Source: Prosthecodimorpha hirschii
GTDB lineage: Bacteria > Pseudomonadota > Alphaproteobacteria > Rhizobiales > Ancalomicrobiaceae
Assembly (NCBI RefSeq): GCF_001305515.1
Contig: NZ_LJYW01000001.1
Coordinates: 2,245,954-2,309,953, forward strand
Direction of reading: 5' to 3'
Length of the DNA stretch: 64,000 nucleotides
A program made the translations under genes and the position numbers. Below are positions 42,281 through 52,770 of the stretch, one piece after another. Below the pieces are notes generated by a model, which saw only the letters and a list, made by a program, of their open reading frames with translations, did not search any database and had not been told where the DNA came from. The stretch's first letter is position 1. Every line of letters begins with the position of its first letter.

Positions 42281-45250
42281 ATGGGTGAACCGGCCAATTC
42301 CGCGCTCCAGTTCCTGTCGGGCGGCAATGCCGCCTATATCGAGGAGCTGCACGCCCGCTACGAACAGGATCCGGCCTCCGTCGATGCCGGCTGGCGCGAC
42401 TTCTTCGAAGAGGTCAAGGACGAGAAGCAGACCGTCCTGAAGAATGCGCGCGGCGCCAGCTGGGAGCGCAGCGACTGGCCGCGGCCGGCCAACGGCGAAC
42501 TGGTCTCCGCGCTCGACAGCGACTGGGGCTGGCTGGAAAAGCAGGCCGGCGACAAGATCAAGGCGAAGGCCAAGGGCGCCGAGATCACGCAGGAGCAGCT
42601 GCAGGCTGCCGCGCGCGATTCCGTCCGCGCGATCATGATGATCCGCGCCTACCGCATGCGCGGCCACCTGCATGCCGATCTCGACCCGCTCGGCCTCGCC
42701 CCCGAGAAGGACCACGAGGAGCTGCATCCGGCCAGCTACGGCTTCACCGAGCGCGACCTCGACCGCAAGATCTTCATCGACAACGTGCTCGGTCTCGAAT
42801 TCGCGACCGTGCGCGAGATGATCACGATCCTGCGCCGCACCTATTGCTCGACGCTCGGCATCGAGTTCATGCACATCTCCGATCCGGCCGAGAAGAGCTG
42901 GATCCAGGCGCGCATCGAAGGCCCGGACAAGCAGATCGCCTTCACCCGCGAGGGCAAGCGCGCCATCCTGAAGAAGCTGATCGAGGCCGAGGGCTTCGAG
43001 AAGTTCATCGACGTGAAGTATACCGGCACCAAGCGCTTCGGCCTCGACGGTGGCGAGGCGCTGGTTCCGGCGCTCGAACAGATCATCAAGCGCGGCGGCA
43101 ATCTCGGCGTCAGCGAGATCGTGCTCGGCATGGCCCATCGCGGTCGCCTGAACGTGCTCGCCCAGGTGATGGGCAAGCCGCACCGGATCATCTTCCACGA
43201 GTTCAAGGGCGGCTCGGCCGCTCCCGACGAGGTCGAAGGCTCCGGCGACGTCAAGTACCACCTCGGCGCCTCCTCGGACCGAGAGTTCGACAACAACCGG
43301 GTCCACCTGTCGCTGACCGCCAACCCGTCGCATCTGGAGATCGTCGATCCGGTCGTGCTCGGCAAGGCGCGCGCCAAGCAGGACCAGCTCGCCGACAAGC
43401 CGCGCAGCGAGGTCGTGCCGCTCGAACAGCGCGCCCGCGTGCTGCCGCTGCTGATCCACGGCGACGCCGCCTTCGCGGGCCAGGGCGTGGTGGCGGAGTG
43501 CCTCGGCCTGTCCGGCCTGCGCGGTCACCGCACCGCCGGCTCGATCCATTTCATCATCAACAACCAGATCGGCTTCACCACCAATCCGCGCTTCTCGCGC
43601 TCCTCGCCCTATCCGTCCGACGTGGCGAAGATGATCGAGGCGCCGATCTTCCACGTGAACGGCGACGACCCCGAGGCGGTGACCTTCGCCGCCAAGGTGG
43701 CGACCGAGTTCCGGCAGAAGTTCCACAAGCCGGTCGTGATCGACATGATCTGCTACCGGCGTTTCGGCCACAACGAAGGCGACGAGCCCGGCTTCACCCA
43801 GCCGATCATGTATCGGAAGATCCGCAACCATCCGACATCGGTGCAGATCTATTCCGAGAAGCTGGTCGCGGAAGGCGTCGTCACGCGCGGCGAGGTCGAG
43901 GAGTGGATCGCCGACTGGCGCAAGCACCTCAACAACGAGCATGAGGCCGGCCAGAGCTACAAGCCCAACAAGGCGGACTGGCTCGACGGCCGCTGGGCGG
44001 GCCTGAAGTCGGCCGGCGGCGATCCGGACGAGGCGCGCCGCGGCAAGACCGGCCTGCCCGCCGACAAGCTGAAGTCGCTCGGCCTGAAGCTGACCGAGGT
44101 GCCGAAGGGCTTCAACGTCCACAAGACGATCGGCCGCTTCCTCGACAACCGCCGCACCATGATGGAGACCGGCGAGGGCATCGACTGGGCGACCGCCGAG
44201 GCGTTGGCCTTCGCGACGCTGATCGACGAAGGCCATCCGATCCGCCTGTCCGGCCAGGATTGCGAGCGCGGCACCTTCAGCCAGCGTCACACGGTGCTCT
44301 ACGACCAGGAGACCGAGGCGCGCTACATCCCGCTCAACAACCTGGCGCCCGGCCAGGCGCGCTACGAGGTCATCAACTCGATGCTCTCGGAAGAGGCCGT
44401 GCTCGGCTTCGAATACGGCTACACCCTGGCCGAGCCCGACGCGCTGACCCTGTGGGAAGCCCAGTTCGGCGACTTCGCCAACGGTGCCCAGGTTGTGTTC
44501 GACCAGTTCCTGTCCTCGGGCGAGCGCAAGTGGCTGCGCATGTCCGGTCTCGTCTGCCTGCTGCCGCACGGCTACGAAGGTCAGGGCCCGGAGCATTCCT
44601 CCGCCCGCCTGGAACGCTTCCTGCAGATGTGCGCGGAAGACAACATGCAGGTGGTCTACGCCTCGACGCCGGCCAACTACTTCCACGTCCTGCGCCGCCA
44701 GCTGCATCGCGAATTCCGCAAGCCGCTCATCCTGATGACGCCGAAGTCCCTGCTGCGTCACAAGAAGTGCGTCTCCAAGCTGTCCGACCTGGCCGACGGT
44801 TCGTCGTTCCACCGGGTGCTGTTCGATCACGCCGAGACCAATCCGGAACTGACCGCGACCCGGCTGAAGCCCGATCAGCAGATCCGGCGCGTCGTGCTCT
44901 GCACCGGCAAGGTCTATTACGACCTGCTCGAGGAGCGCGAGAAGCGCGGCATCGACGACATCTACCTGATGCGCGTCGAGCAGCTCTATCCGGTGCCGCT
45001 CAAGGCGCTGGTCAAGGAGCTGACCCGCTTCCGGCATGCCGAAATCGTGTGGTGCCAGGAAGAGCCCAAGAACATGGGTTCGTGGTTCTTCATCGAGCCC
45101 TATCTCGAATGGATCCTGGCCCAGATCGACGCCAAGACCCGGCGGCCGCGCTATACCGGTCGCGCCGCCTCGGCCGCCACGGCGACCGGCCTGATGTCCA
45201 AGCACGTCGCGCAGCTGCAGGCGTTCATGAACGACGCCCTCGGCGATTGA
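42281..45250 (+). CDS. sucA: 2-oxoglutarate dehydrogenase E1 component
   Basis: A 989-residue thiamine-diphosphate enzyme that decarboxylates 2-oxoglutarate and passes the succinyl group to SucB. It opens with [20 protein letters not shown], typical of the family. ThDP-site motifs include [34 protein letters not shown] and GHNEGDEP. The ATG at 42281 matches where homologs begin; a longer reading from 42137 or 42176 would add low-complexity residues. An 11-bp palindrome at 45264-45286 separates it from sucB. Confidence 0.95.
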   Translation: MGEPANSALQFLSGGNAAYIEELHARYEQDPASVDAGWRDFFEEVKDEKQTVLKNARGASWERSDWPRPANGELVSALDSDWGWLEKQAGDKIKAKAKGAEITQEQLQAAARDSVRAIMMIRAYRMRGHLHADLDPLGLAPEKDHEELHPASYGFTERDLDRKIFIDNVLGLEFATVREMITILRRTYCSTLGIEFMHISDPAEKSWIQARIEGPDKQIAFTREGKRAILKKLIEAEGFEKFIDVKYTGTKRFGLDGGEALVPALEQIIKRGGNLGVSEIVLGMAHRGRLNVLAQVMGKPHRIIFHEFKGGSAAPDEVEGSGDVKYHLGASSDREFDNNRVHLSLTANPSHLEIVDPVVLGKARAKQDQLADKPRSEVVPLEQRARVLPLLIHGDAAFAGQGVVAECLGLSGLRGHRTAGSIHFIINNQIGFTTNPRFSRSSPYPSDVAKMIEAPIFHVNGDDPEAVTFAAKVATEFRQKFHKPVVIDMICYRRFGHNEGDEPGFTQPIMYRKIRNHPTSVQIYSEKLVAEGVVTRGEVEEWIADWRKHLNNEHEAGQSYKPNKADWLDGRWAGLKSAGGDPDEARRGKTGLPADKLKSLGLKLTEVPKGFNVHKTIGRFLDNRRTMMETGEGIDWATAEALAFATLIDEGHPIRLSGQDCERGTFSQRHTVLYDQETEARYIPLNNLAPGQARYEVINSMLSEEAVLGFEYGYTLAEPDALTLWEAQFGDFANGAQVVFDQFLSSGERKWLRMSGLVCLLPHGYEGQGPEHSSARLERFLQMCAEDNMQVVYASTPANYFHVLRRQLHREFRKPLILMTPKSLLRHKKCVSKLSDLADGSSFHRVLFDHAETNPELTATRLKPDQQIRRVVLCTGKVYYDLLEEREKRGIDDIYLMRVEQLYPVPLKALVKELTRFRHAEIVWCQEEPKNMGSWFFIEPYLEWILAQIDAKTRRPRYTGRAASAATATGLMSKHVAQLQAFMNDALGD

Positions 45251-45263
45251 TCCTCCTCCAGCG

Positions 45264-45286
45264 TCGGGCGACCCCGGGTCGCCCGA
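45264..45286 (+). promoter_or_regulatory. palindromic hairpin between sucA and sucB
   Basis: A near-perfect palindrome (TCGGGCGACCC, one base, then its complement) in the 64-bp gap, 28 bp before the sucB start. No T-run follows. It may slow ribosomes or RNase between the two subunit genes. Confidence 0.5.
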
Positions 45287-45314
45287 TGACCCAAGAAGGC
45301 AAGAGACCCTCACC

Positions 45315-46538
<1,224 letters not shown>

Positions 46539-46606
46539 CGCGACGCGCGAGCGCGGTCGGGGCAGCCTTGCGCTCCGCCGGGCTTGCGTCGTGACAAAGC
46601 TTGTGG

Positions 46607-46639
46607 CGGCATCCGGTCCGGTCGGGCCGGATGCCGTTT
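46607..46639 (+). terminator. possible terminator after sucB
   Basis: A perfect 10-bp stem (46607-46616 with 46627-46636, 10-nt loop) followed by only three T, so termination is likely partial. It separates mdh-sucB from the small membrane protein gene. Confidence 0.45.
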
Positions 46640-46739
46640 GCGTTCCGGCCCGTTGCATACCGGCGGGGGCGCTGCCGCCGCGCACACCACCGTCTCGCCA
46701 CTCGTCTGCTGCCGCGCCACCCGCCAGGAGATCCGTCCG

Positions 46740-46970
46740 ATGCGCCTTCGTCCCCTGTTCCTGGTCGGCCTGGTGCTGGTCATGACCGGGTCCGGCGTCG
46801 CCGCTGCGGCCGGGTCGCTCGCCTGGCGCGGCCTCATTCCGGCCGACACCGGCCTGGTCGCCTTCGGGCTGGCGGCGGCGGCGCTTACGGCGGGCATCAC
46901 TTTCGTCATCAAGGCCATCGTGCCCAAGAAACGCCGCGACGCGGCCCAGGGATCGGAGACCACACCATGA
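46740..46970 (+). CDS. small membrane protein of unknown function
   Basis: A 76-residue protein with two hydrophobic segments (LFLVGLVLVMTGSGVAAAA and LVAFGLAAAALTAGITFVI) and a basic C-terminal tail (PKKRRD). An AGGAG site precedes the ATG, and its stop overlaps the dehydrogenase start (ATGA), so the gene is real and translationally coupled. No family was recognised. Confidence 0.72.
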   Translation: MRLRPLFLVGLVLVMTGSGVAAAAGSLAWRGLIPADTGLVAFGLAAAALTAGITFVIKAIVPKKRRDAAQGSETTP

Positions 46971-47713
46971 GCAAGGGCGTCCTCATCGTCACCGGCGGCA
47001 GCCGCGGCATCGGCCGCGCCACCGTGCTGCTCGCCGCCGCGCGCGGCTACGATGTCGTGTTCTCCTATGTCAGCGACGAGGCCGCGGCCCGCTCGCTGGT
47101 CGCCGCCGTCGAGGCAGCCGGCGGCAAGGCCGTCGCCGTGAAGAGCGACATCGGCTCGGAAGCCGACACGCTCGCGCTGTTCGCCGAAGCCGATCGGCAC
47201 GGCACGCTGGTCGGCCTCGTCAACAATGCCGGCGTGGTCGACCTGCCGGCGCGCATGGACGAGATCAGCGTCGAGCGCCTGGAGCGGATGCTGCGCATCA
47301 ACGTGATCGGCTCGATCGTCGCCGCCCGCGAGGCGCTGAAGCGCATGTCGACGCGGCATGGCGGCAAGGGCGGCGCGATCGTCAATCTGAGCTCGGCCGC
47401 CGCCACGCTCGGCTCGCCCGGCCAATATGTCCACTATGCCGCCGCCAAAGGCGCGATCGACGTGTTCACCCTCGGCCTCGGCCGCGAGGTGGCCGCCGAG
47501 GGCGTGCGAGTCAACGCCATCCGGCCCGGCCTGATCGACACCGACATCCACGCCTCCGGCGGCATCCCGGACCGGGTCGCACAGTTGCGCGAGTCCATCC
47601 CGATGAAGCGCGAGGGCACCGCCGAGGAATGCGCCAACGCCATCCTGTGGCTGATCTCGGACGAGTCGAGCTACACGACCGCCTCGGTGGTCACGGTTTC
47701 GGGCGGACGCTGA
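46967..47713 (+). CDS. short-chain dehydrogenase/reductase
   Basis: A 248-residue NAD(P)-dependent oxidoreductase of the classical SDR group. The cofactor loop is TGGSRGIG, then NNAG, catalytic Ser in NLSSAAA and the YxxxK pair in HYAAAKGA. A C-terminal VSGGR ends the fold as in FabG-like enzymes. The substrate is unknown. It lies between sucB and lpd, a position found in several Hyphomicrobiales. Confidence 0.9.
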   Translation: MSKGVLIVTGGSRGIGRATVLLAAARGYDVVFSYVSDEAAARSLVAAVEAAGGKAVAVKSDIGSEADTLALFAEADRHGTLVGLVNNAGVVDLPARMDEISVERLERMLRINVIGSIVAAREALKRMSTRHGGKGGAIVNLSSAAATLGSPGQYVHYAAAKGAIDVFTLGLGREVAAEGVRVNAIRPGLIDTDIHASGGIPDRVAQLRESIPMKREGTAEECANAILWLISDESSYTTASVVTVSGGR

Positions 47714-47911
47714 GCCGCCGCGGCCGGCCCTTGCGCGGCCCCACCCGGAAGCGGTCGGCACCTATACCAAAGCCGAGTGCTTTCGGGCCCATTCCTGCGC
47801 TATAAGGCCGCAACCCTATCGCGGTCCGGCACCGGCCGGGCCGGCATCATCGGCTGAACCGGTCGGCACGGTCGACCGGCCCGGCCGGCAGCCAGGAAAG
47901 CACCGAACGCC

Positions 47912-49309
47912 ATGTTGTACGATCTCGTCGTCATCGGAACCGGCCCCGGCGGCTATGTCTGCGCCATCCGCGCCGCACAGCTCGGCATGAAGGTGGCGGT
48001 GGTCGAGAAGCGCAAGACGCATGGCGGCACCTGCCTGAATGTCGGCTGCATCCCGTCCAAGGCGCTGCTGCACGCCTCCGAGATGTTCGACGAGGCCCGC
48101 CACGGCTTCGCCGCCCTCGGCATCAAGGCGACCGCCGAGCTCGACCTGCCGACCATGATGAAGCACCGCGCCGACACCGTGACGTCGAACGTCACCGGCA
48201 TCGACTTCCTCATGAAGAAGAACAAGATCACGCCCATCCACGGCACCGGCCGCATCCTGTCGCCGGCCCAGGTCGAGGTGACCGCGGCCGACGGCGCCGT
48301 GCAGGTGATCGACACCAAGGCGATCGTGATCGCGACCGGCTCGGACGTGGCCCGGCTGCCGGGCATCGAGATCGACGAGCGCCAGGTGGTGTCGTCGACG
48401 GGCGCCTTGGAACTCGACGCCGTCCCGGCGCGGCTGATCGTGGTCGGCGCGGGCGTGATCGGGCTCGAGCTCGGCTCGGTCTGGCGCCGGCTCGGCTCCA
48501 AGGTGACGGTGGTCGAGTATCTCGACCGCATCCTGCCCGGCATGGACACCGAGGTCGCCAAGGCCTTCCAGCGCATCCTGGAGAAGCAGGGCTTCGCCTT
48601 CAAGCTCGGCACCAAGGTGACCGGCATCGAGAAGACCGGGGCCGGCCTGACGGCGACGGTCGAGCCGGCCGCCGGCGGGGCCGCGGAGACGATCGAGGCC
48701 GACGTGGTGCTGGTGGCCATCGGCCGCGTGCCGTTCACCGCCGGGCTCGGCCTGGACGAGGTCGGCGTCGCCAAGGACCCGCGCGGCCGCGTGGTGATCG
48801 ACGACCATTTCCGCACCAACGTGCCGGGCATCTACGCCATCGGCGACGTGGTGCGCGGGCCGATGCTGGCCCACAAGGCCGAGGACGAGGGCGTCGCGCT
48901 GGCCGAGATGCTCGCCGGCCAGGCCGGGCATGTGAACTACGACGTGATCCCGGGCGTGGTCTACACCATGCCGGAGGTGGCGACGGTCGGTAAGTCAGAG
49001 GACGACTTGAAGGCCGCCGGCATCGCCTATCGGGTCGGCAAGTTCCCCTTCACCGCCAACGGCCGCGCCAAGGCCAACCGCCAGACCGACGGCTTCGTGA
49101 AGATCCTCGCCGACGCGGCGACCGATCGCGTCCTCGGCGTCCACATCCTCGGCGCCGGCGCCGGCGAGATGATCCACGAGGCCGCCGTGCTGATGGAATT
49201 CGGCGGCTCGGCCGAGGACCTCGCCCGCACCTGCCACGCCCACCCGACCATGTCCGAAGCCGTCAAGGAGGCCGCCATGGCGGTCGACAAGCGCGCCATC
49301 CACATGTGA
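47912..49309 (+). CDS. lpdA: dihydrolipoyl dehydrogenase (E3)
   Basis: A 465-residue flavoprotein that reoxidises the lipoyl group of SucB. FAD loop [17 protein letters not shown], redox disulfide [16 protein letters not shown] loop [15 protein letters not shown], and the C-terminal His-Glu pair in [13 protein letters not shown]. It has a 198-bp upstream gap with room for its own promoter, but completes the 2-oxoglutarate dehydrogenase gene set in this cluster. Confidence 0.96.
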   Translation: MLYDLVVIGTGPGGYVCAIRAAQLGMKVAVVEKRKTHGGTCLNVGCIPSKALLHASEMFDEARHGFAALGIKATAELDLPTMMKHRADTVTSNVTGIDFLMKKNKITPIHGTGRILSPAQVEVTAADGAVQVIDTKAIVIATGSDVARLPGIEIDERQVVSSTGALELDAVPARLIVVGAGVIGLELGSVWRRLGSKVTVVEYLDRILPGMDTEVAKAFQRILEKQGFAFKLGTKVTGIEKTGAGLTATVEPAAGGAAETIEADVVLVAIGRVPFTAGLGLDEVGVAKDPRGRVVIDDHFRTNVPGIYAIGDVVRGPMLAHKAEDEGVALAEMLAGQAGHVNYDVIPGVVYTMPEVATVGKSEDDLKAAGIAYRVGKFPFTANGRAKANRQTDGFVKILADAATDRVLGVHILGAGAGEMIHEAAVLMEFGGSAEDLARTCHAHPTMSEAVKEAAMAVDKRAIHM

Positions 49310-49372
49310 CCGTCCTCCGGCGCCCCCCGCCCGGACGCCGAGTTCGCCGTCCGCCGTCCCCCGGACTCACGG

Positions 49373-49862
49373 CCCTTCCCCTTCGCCCCCTGAAGGGGGG
49401 AGAAGGTGCCCGAAGGGCGGTTGAGGGGGCCTGGATCGGACGGCGATCGACTTGGCGGCGGTCCGAGGGCGGTCGGGGCGGACCGGGCGTTCATCCCGCG
49501 TCCGCGGCATCGCCCCCCTCATCCGGCCTTCGGCCACCTTCTCCCCCCTCAGGGGGAGAAGGGAATAAGCTGTTGCGAAATCGCCGCAATTTCTTTCGCT
49601 GCCGCCCATACCCCCGGCCCCTTCCCCTTCGCCCCCTGCAAGGGGGAGAAGGTGCCCGAAGGGCGGATGAGGGGGCCTGGATCGGACGGCGATCGACGTG
49701 GCGGCGGTCCGAGGGCGGTCGGGGCGGACCGGGCGTTCATCCCTCGTCCGCGGCATCGCCCCCCTCATCCGGCCTTCGGCCACCTTCTCCCCCCTTGGGG
49801 GGGAGAAGGGAATAAGCCGTTGCGAAATCGCCGCAATTTCTTTCGCTGCCGCCCCATACCCC
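49373..49862. repeat. two tandem ~245-bp palindromic repeats
   Basis: Copies start at 49373 and 49618. Each holds C-rich/G-rich inverted motifs (CCTTC...CCCCCT...AGGGGGAGAAGG and GGCCGAAGGCCGGATGAGGGGG on one strand or the other), typical of REP-like intergenic repeats in Hyphomicrobiales. Copies are nearly identical, so duplication is recent. The 620-bp gap from lpdA to 49930 contains nothing else. Confidence 0.88.
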
Positions 49863-49930
49863 CGGCCTCTCCCGCTGGAGGAAGGCCGGAGAGAACGCCT
49901 TGAGATGGCTTCCTTGAGCGACTGCAGCCC

Positions 49931-50404
49931 TCACTTCTGCCGCTTGAGGCGGTAGGTGACCTGGCGGGGTTCGAGGGGGACGGTGCGGAAGCGGGTGGTG
50001 ACGGTCATGCGCAGGCTGCCGCGCTCCGGCGCCTCGACCAGGATGCGGCGTTCGACGCGTTCCTCGTCGATCACGGCGGCGAGCGTCGGCGTGCCGCCCT
50101 CGGCCGCCTCGCCCCATTGGCCGGCCACCGGGCGCCAGACGCATTCATAGTGCAGGCAGCGCACCGTCAGGGCGATCTGCACCTTCGGCCCCTCGCCGCG
50201 CGGAACGGGGCGGCGGCAGTCGACGCGGATCTCGGCCGCGATCACGTCGCTGCCCTCCACGGCCTCGCTGTTCAGCCAGGACCCGGCATAACCCCACTCG
50301 TCGCAGGCCGGCCCGGCCGCCCATGACGGTATCGCGCCGCCGGAACCGGCCAGCACGAATGCGGCGGTCCAGAGCGCGACGACATTCGTCGCAGGCCTCG
50401 TCAT
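49931..50404 (-). CDS. exported protein of unknown function
   Basis: A 157-residue protein with a signal peptide (cleavage near SWAAG, about residue 29). The mature part is beta-rich with four cysteines (PACDEW, VDCRRP, VRCLHYECVW) that could form two disulfides. No family recognised. The ATG at 50404 follows GGGAGAG. It runs in the same direction as the next two genes but is separated by 137 bp. Confidence 0.68.
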   Translation of the reverse strand: MTRPATNVVALWTAAFVLAGSGGAIPSWAAGPACDEWGYAGSWLNSEAVEGSDVIAAEIRVDCRRPVPRGEGPKVQIALTVRCLHYECVWRPVAGQWGEAAEGGTPTLAAVIDEERVERRILVEAPERGSLRMTVTTRFRTVPLEPRQVTYRLKRQK

Positions 50405-50541
50405 CGGTCTCTCCCGCTCTCGCCGGTCCGAACCGGACAAACGTCCGGGCCGTTCCGACACCATGGCGGCGAGACTGGAGCGGGGCCGGTGAACCGGGCC
50501 GGAAACGCCCGTTCAGCCGGCATTCATCCGGTGCGCGAGGG

Positions 50542-51561
50542 TCAGCGGACGGGCGTGACCGTGTAGCCGGCCTCGCGCAAGAGGCGGACGAGACCCTTCT
50601 CGCCGATCAGATGTAGCGCGCCGACCGCCAGGAAGGCGCCGCCCTGGTCGATCAGCGGCCGGGCCGCGTCCAGCATCTTGACGTTGCGGCGGAAGGAGGC
50701 GTTTTCCATCACGCTGGCCGCCGTCTTGTCGGCGCCGGCTCGGGCGAAGACATCCATCGAAAAAGCCCAGAGCAGGTCGATCCGGCCGGCCGCGTAGAAG
50801 CGCACCGAGGTCTCCTGATAGTCGGTCGACTGCGCATCGATCGACAGGATCGACTTCAGCAAGGCGATCTGCTCCGCCTCGCTCATCTGGTCGATGGACG
50901 AGAATTGATCCTTGACGGTCTCCAGGTCGACGACCGGAACCTTGCGCGCCCGGCCGGCCTTGCCGATGGCGATATCGAGCATGTCCTGGCCCGCCTGCCA
51001 GCGCTTCAGTTCGCAGGGCGGATAGAGCAGAGCCCCGAAGACGACCACCCAGGGCTTCCACCCCGCCACCGCCCAGCCTGGCAGGCCGCGCGCTTCGAAG
51101 GCCTTGACGGTCGCCGCCCAGGTTTCCGGCCCGAGCACGCCCGGCAGGCTGCGCCCGTCGGTAAAGAGCATCGCGTCGATGCCTTCCGCATAGGCGATGC
51201 CGGCGGTTTTCGGATCGAGCACCGAGGTATTCTCCAGCGCCACCGTCCGCGCTCCATCCAGCGCCTTGCGGATGGGCGGCTTCAGGTCGGTCACGCGCGG
51301 ATCGGACAGGTGGATCGTGCCGAGCAGCCAGGACGGCGTCTTGGCGGCCTTGCCCTCGATCTTCCAGAAGACCGCATCGCCATTCTCGATCCCGGCCGCC
51401 CGGGCCTCGATCGCCCGCCAGCGCTCCGGCTCCTTGGCGACGATGGCGGCACGCAGATCGGTTCCGGCACAGACCGGCGTCTCGGCCCGGGCCGCCGTGC
51501 TGCCAAAGGCCAGCGCAGCGGCGAAAACGGCAGGGACCAGGCGAAAGGCATTGCGGGACAT
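50542..51561 (-). CDS. TraB/GumN-family exported protein
   Basis: A 339-residue protein with a signal peptide ending near ARAETP (about residue 26). The domain is of the TraB/GumN group: SWLLGTIHLSDPRV near the start and FLAVGALHLIGEKGLVRLLR near the C-terminus, both carrying the conserved GxxH motifs. Related proteins (Tiki) are metalloproteases; the bacterial members are mostly uncharacterised. It lies downstream of xerC on the same strand. Confidence 0.87.
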   Translation of the reverse strand: MSRNAFRLVPAVFAAALAFGSTAARAETPVCAGTDLRAAIVAKEPERWRAIEARAAGIENGDAVFWKIEGKAAKTPSWLLGTIHLSDPRVTDLKPPIRKALDGARTVALENTSVLDPKTAGIAYAEGIDAMLFTDGRSLPGVLGPETWAATVKAFEARGLPGWAVAGWKPWVVVFGALLYPPCELKRWQAGQDMLDIAIGKAGRARKVPVVDLETVKDQFSSIDQMSEAEQIALLKSILSIDAQSTDYQETSVRFYAAGRIDLLWAFSMDVFARAGADKTAASVMENASFRRNVKMLDAARPLIDQGGAFLAVGALHLIGEKGLVRLLREAGYTVTPVR

Positions 51562-51668
51562 GTCGGACCTCTGAATTTTCGAAAGCCTCGCGGATGCGGG
51601 AGGATGCCCCTGATGCGATCGGCACCCCCGCGGCCGCCGCACCGTCCGGGCCTCCTCCGAACGACCGC

Positions 51669-52610
51669 TCAGGCGCGCGGATGCGTGCGGCGGTAGACCT
51701 CGATCAGGCGGGACGCGTCGACACCGGTATAGACCTGGGTGGTCGAAAGCGAGGCGTGGCCGAGCAGTTCCTGGATCGACCGGAGATCGGCGCCGGCGGA
51801 CAGGAGATGGGTCGCGAAGGAATGGCGCAGCGCATGCGGGGTCGCGCTGTCGGGCAGGCCGAGCGCACCGCGCAGCCGCTCGATGGCCAGTTGCACGATC
51901 CGGGGCGACAGCGGGCCGCCGCGCACCCCGACGAAGAGCGGCCCGTCCGGCGGCAGCGCGAAGGGACAGAGCCGGAGATAGGCGGCGAGGCCAGCCCGGA
52001 TCGCCGGCAGGATCGGCACGATCCGGGTCTTGCCGCCCTTGCCGGTGACGCGCAGCACGTCCGCGGCGAGCGGCGCCTCGGCGCGGGTCAGCCCCAGCGC
52101 CTCCGAGATGCGCAGGCCGGCGCCGTAGAGGAGGCTCATCACGGCGGCGTCGCGCGCCGCCACCCAAGGCTCCTCGGCGAGGCTCTCGCCGGCATCGACC
52201 AGCCGCAGGGCCTGGCCCGCCTCGACCGGCTTGGGCAGAGACTTGCGCGCCTTGGGCGCCCGCACGGCCGCGAACGGGGCCGCATTGGCCTCGCCCCGGC
52301 GCTCCAGGAAGCGGATGAACGAGCGGATGCCGGCCAGCGACCGGCCGAGGCTGCGCGCCTCGATGCCCTCGCCGCGCCGGCGCGCCAGGAAGGCGCGGAT
52401 GTCGGCCGGCCGGAGTTCGGACAGGGAGGCGATGCGCGGCGGCTCGCCGAGATGCAGCGTCAGGAAGGACAGGAACTGCCTTAGGTCGCGATCATAGGCC
52501 TCCAGCGTCTTCGGCGAGGCACGCCGTTCGGCGCCGAGATGGCGCTGCCAGTCGGCGGCGGCGGCGGCAAGATCGGGTGCCGCGATCTGAAGGGGCGATT
52601 CGGCCGTCAT
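51669..52610 (-). CDS. xerC: tyrosine recombinase XerC
   Basis: A 313-residue site-specific recombinase. An N-terminal SAM-like core-binding domain precedes the catalytic domain with Arg in YGAGLRISEALGL, HALRHSFATHLLSAG, LGHASLSTTQVY (nucleophile Tyr). With XerD it resolves chromosome dimers at dif. It is divergent from priA, a standard arrangement here. It is a housekeeping gene and not evidence of an integron or prophage. Confidence 0.95.
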   Translation of the reverse strand: MTAESPLQIAAPDLAAAAADWQRHLGAERRASPKTLEAYDRDLRQFLSFLTLHLGEPPRIASLSELRPADIRAFLARRRGEGIEARSLGRSLAGIRSFIRFLERRGEANAAPFAAVRAPKARKSLPKPVEAGQALRLVDAGESLAEEPWVAARDAAVMSLLYGAGLRISEALGLTRAEAPLAADVLRVTGKGGKTRIVPILPAIRAGLAAYLRLCPFALPPDGPLFVGVRGGPLSPRIVQLAIERLRGALGLPDSATPHALRHSFATHLLSAGADLRSIQELLGHASLSTTQVYTGVDASRLIEVYRRTHPRA

Positions 52611-52684
52611 GCCGCCATCCTGATCGAGGCGTGATGAACAGCCGATTAGCGACTATCGTCCCGACCTGCCGCCGCCCGCGCGAA

Positions 52685-52756
52685 TCGAACCATCCGCCCG
52701 AATTGAACCATCCCCCGGTTCAATCCGTCCCGTCGAACCGTCCCATCGAACCATCC
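52685..52756 (+). repeat. five short degenerate direct repeats before priA
   Basis: TYGAACCATCC-like units at 52685, 52703, 52719 (degenerate), 52733 and 52746, spaced 13-18 bp, fill the region between the divergent xerC and priA starts. They could bind a regulator or reflect slippage. Confidence 0.5.
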
Positions 52757-52770
52757 CGCCGAAACACCCC

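Noticed and set aside
51669-52610. Integrase marking a prophage or genomic island
   Set aside because: Length, motifs and the xerC-priA context identify the housekeeping dimer-resolution recombinase.
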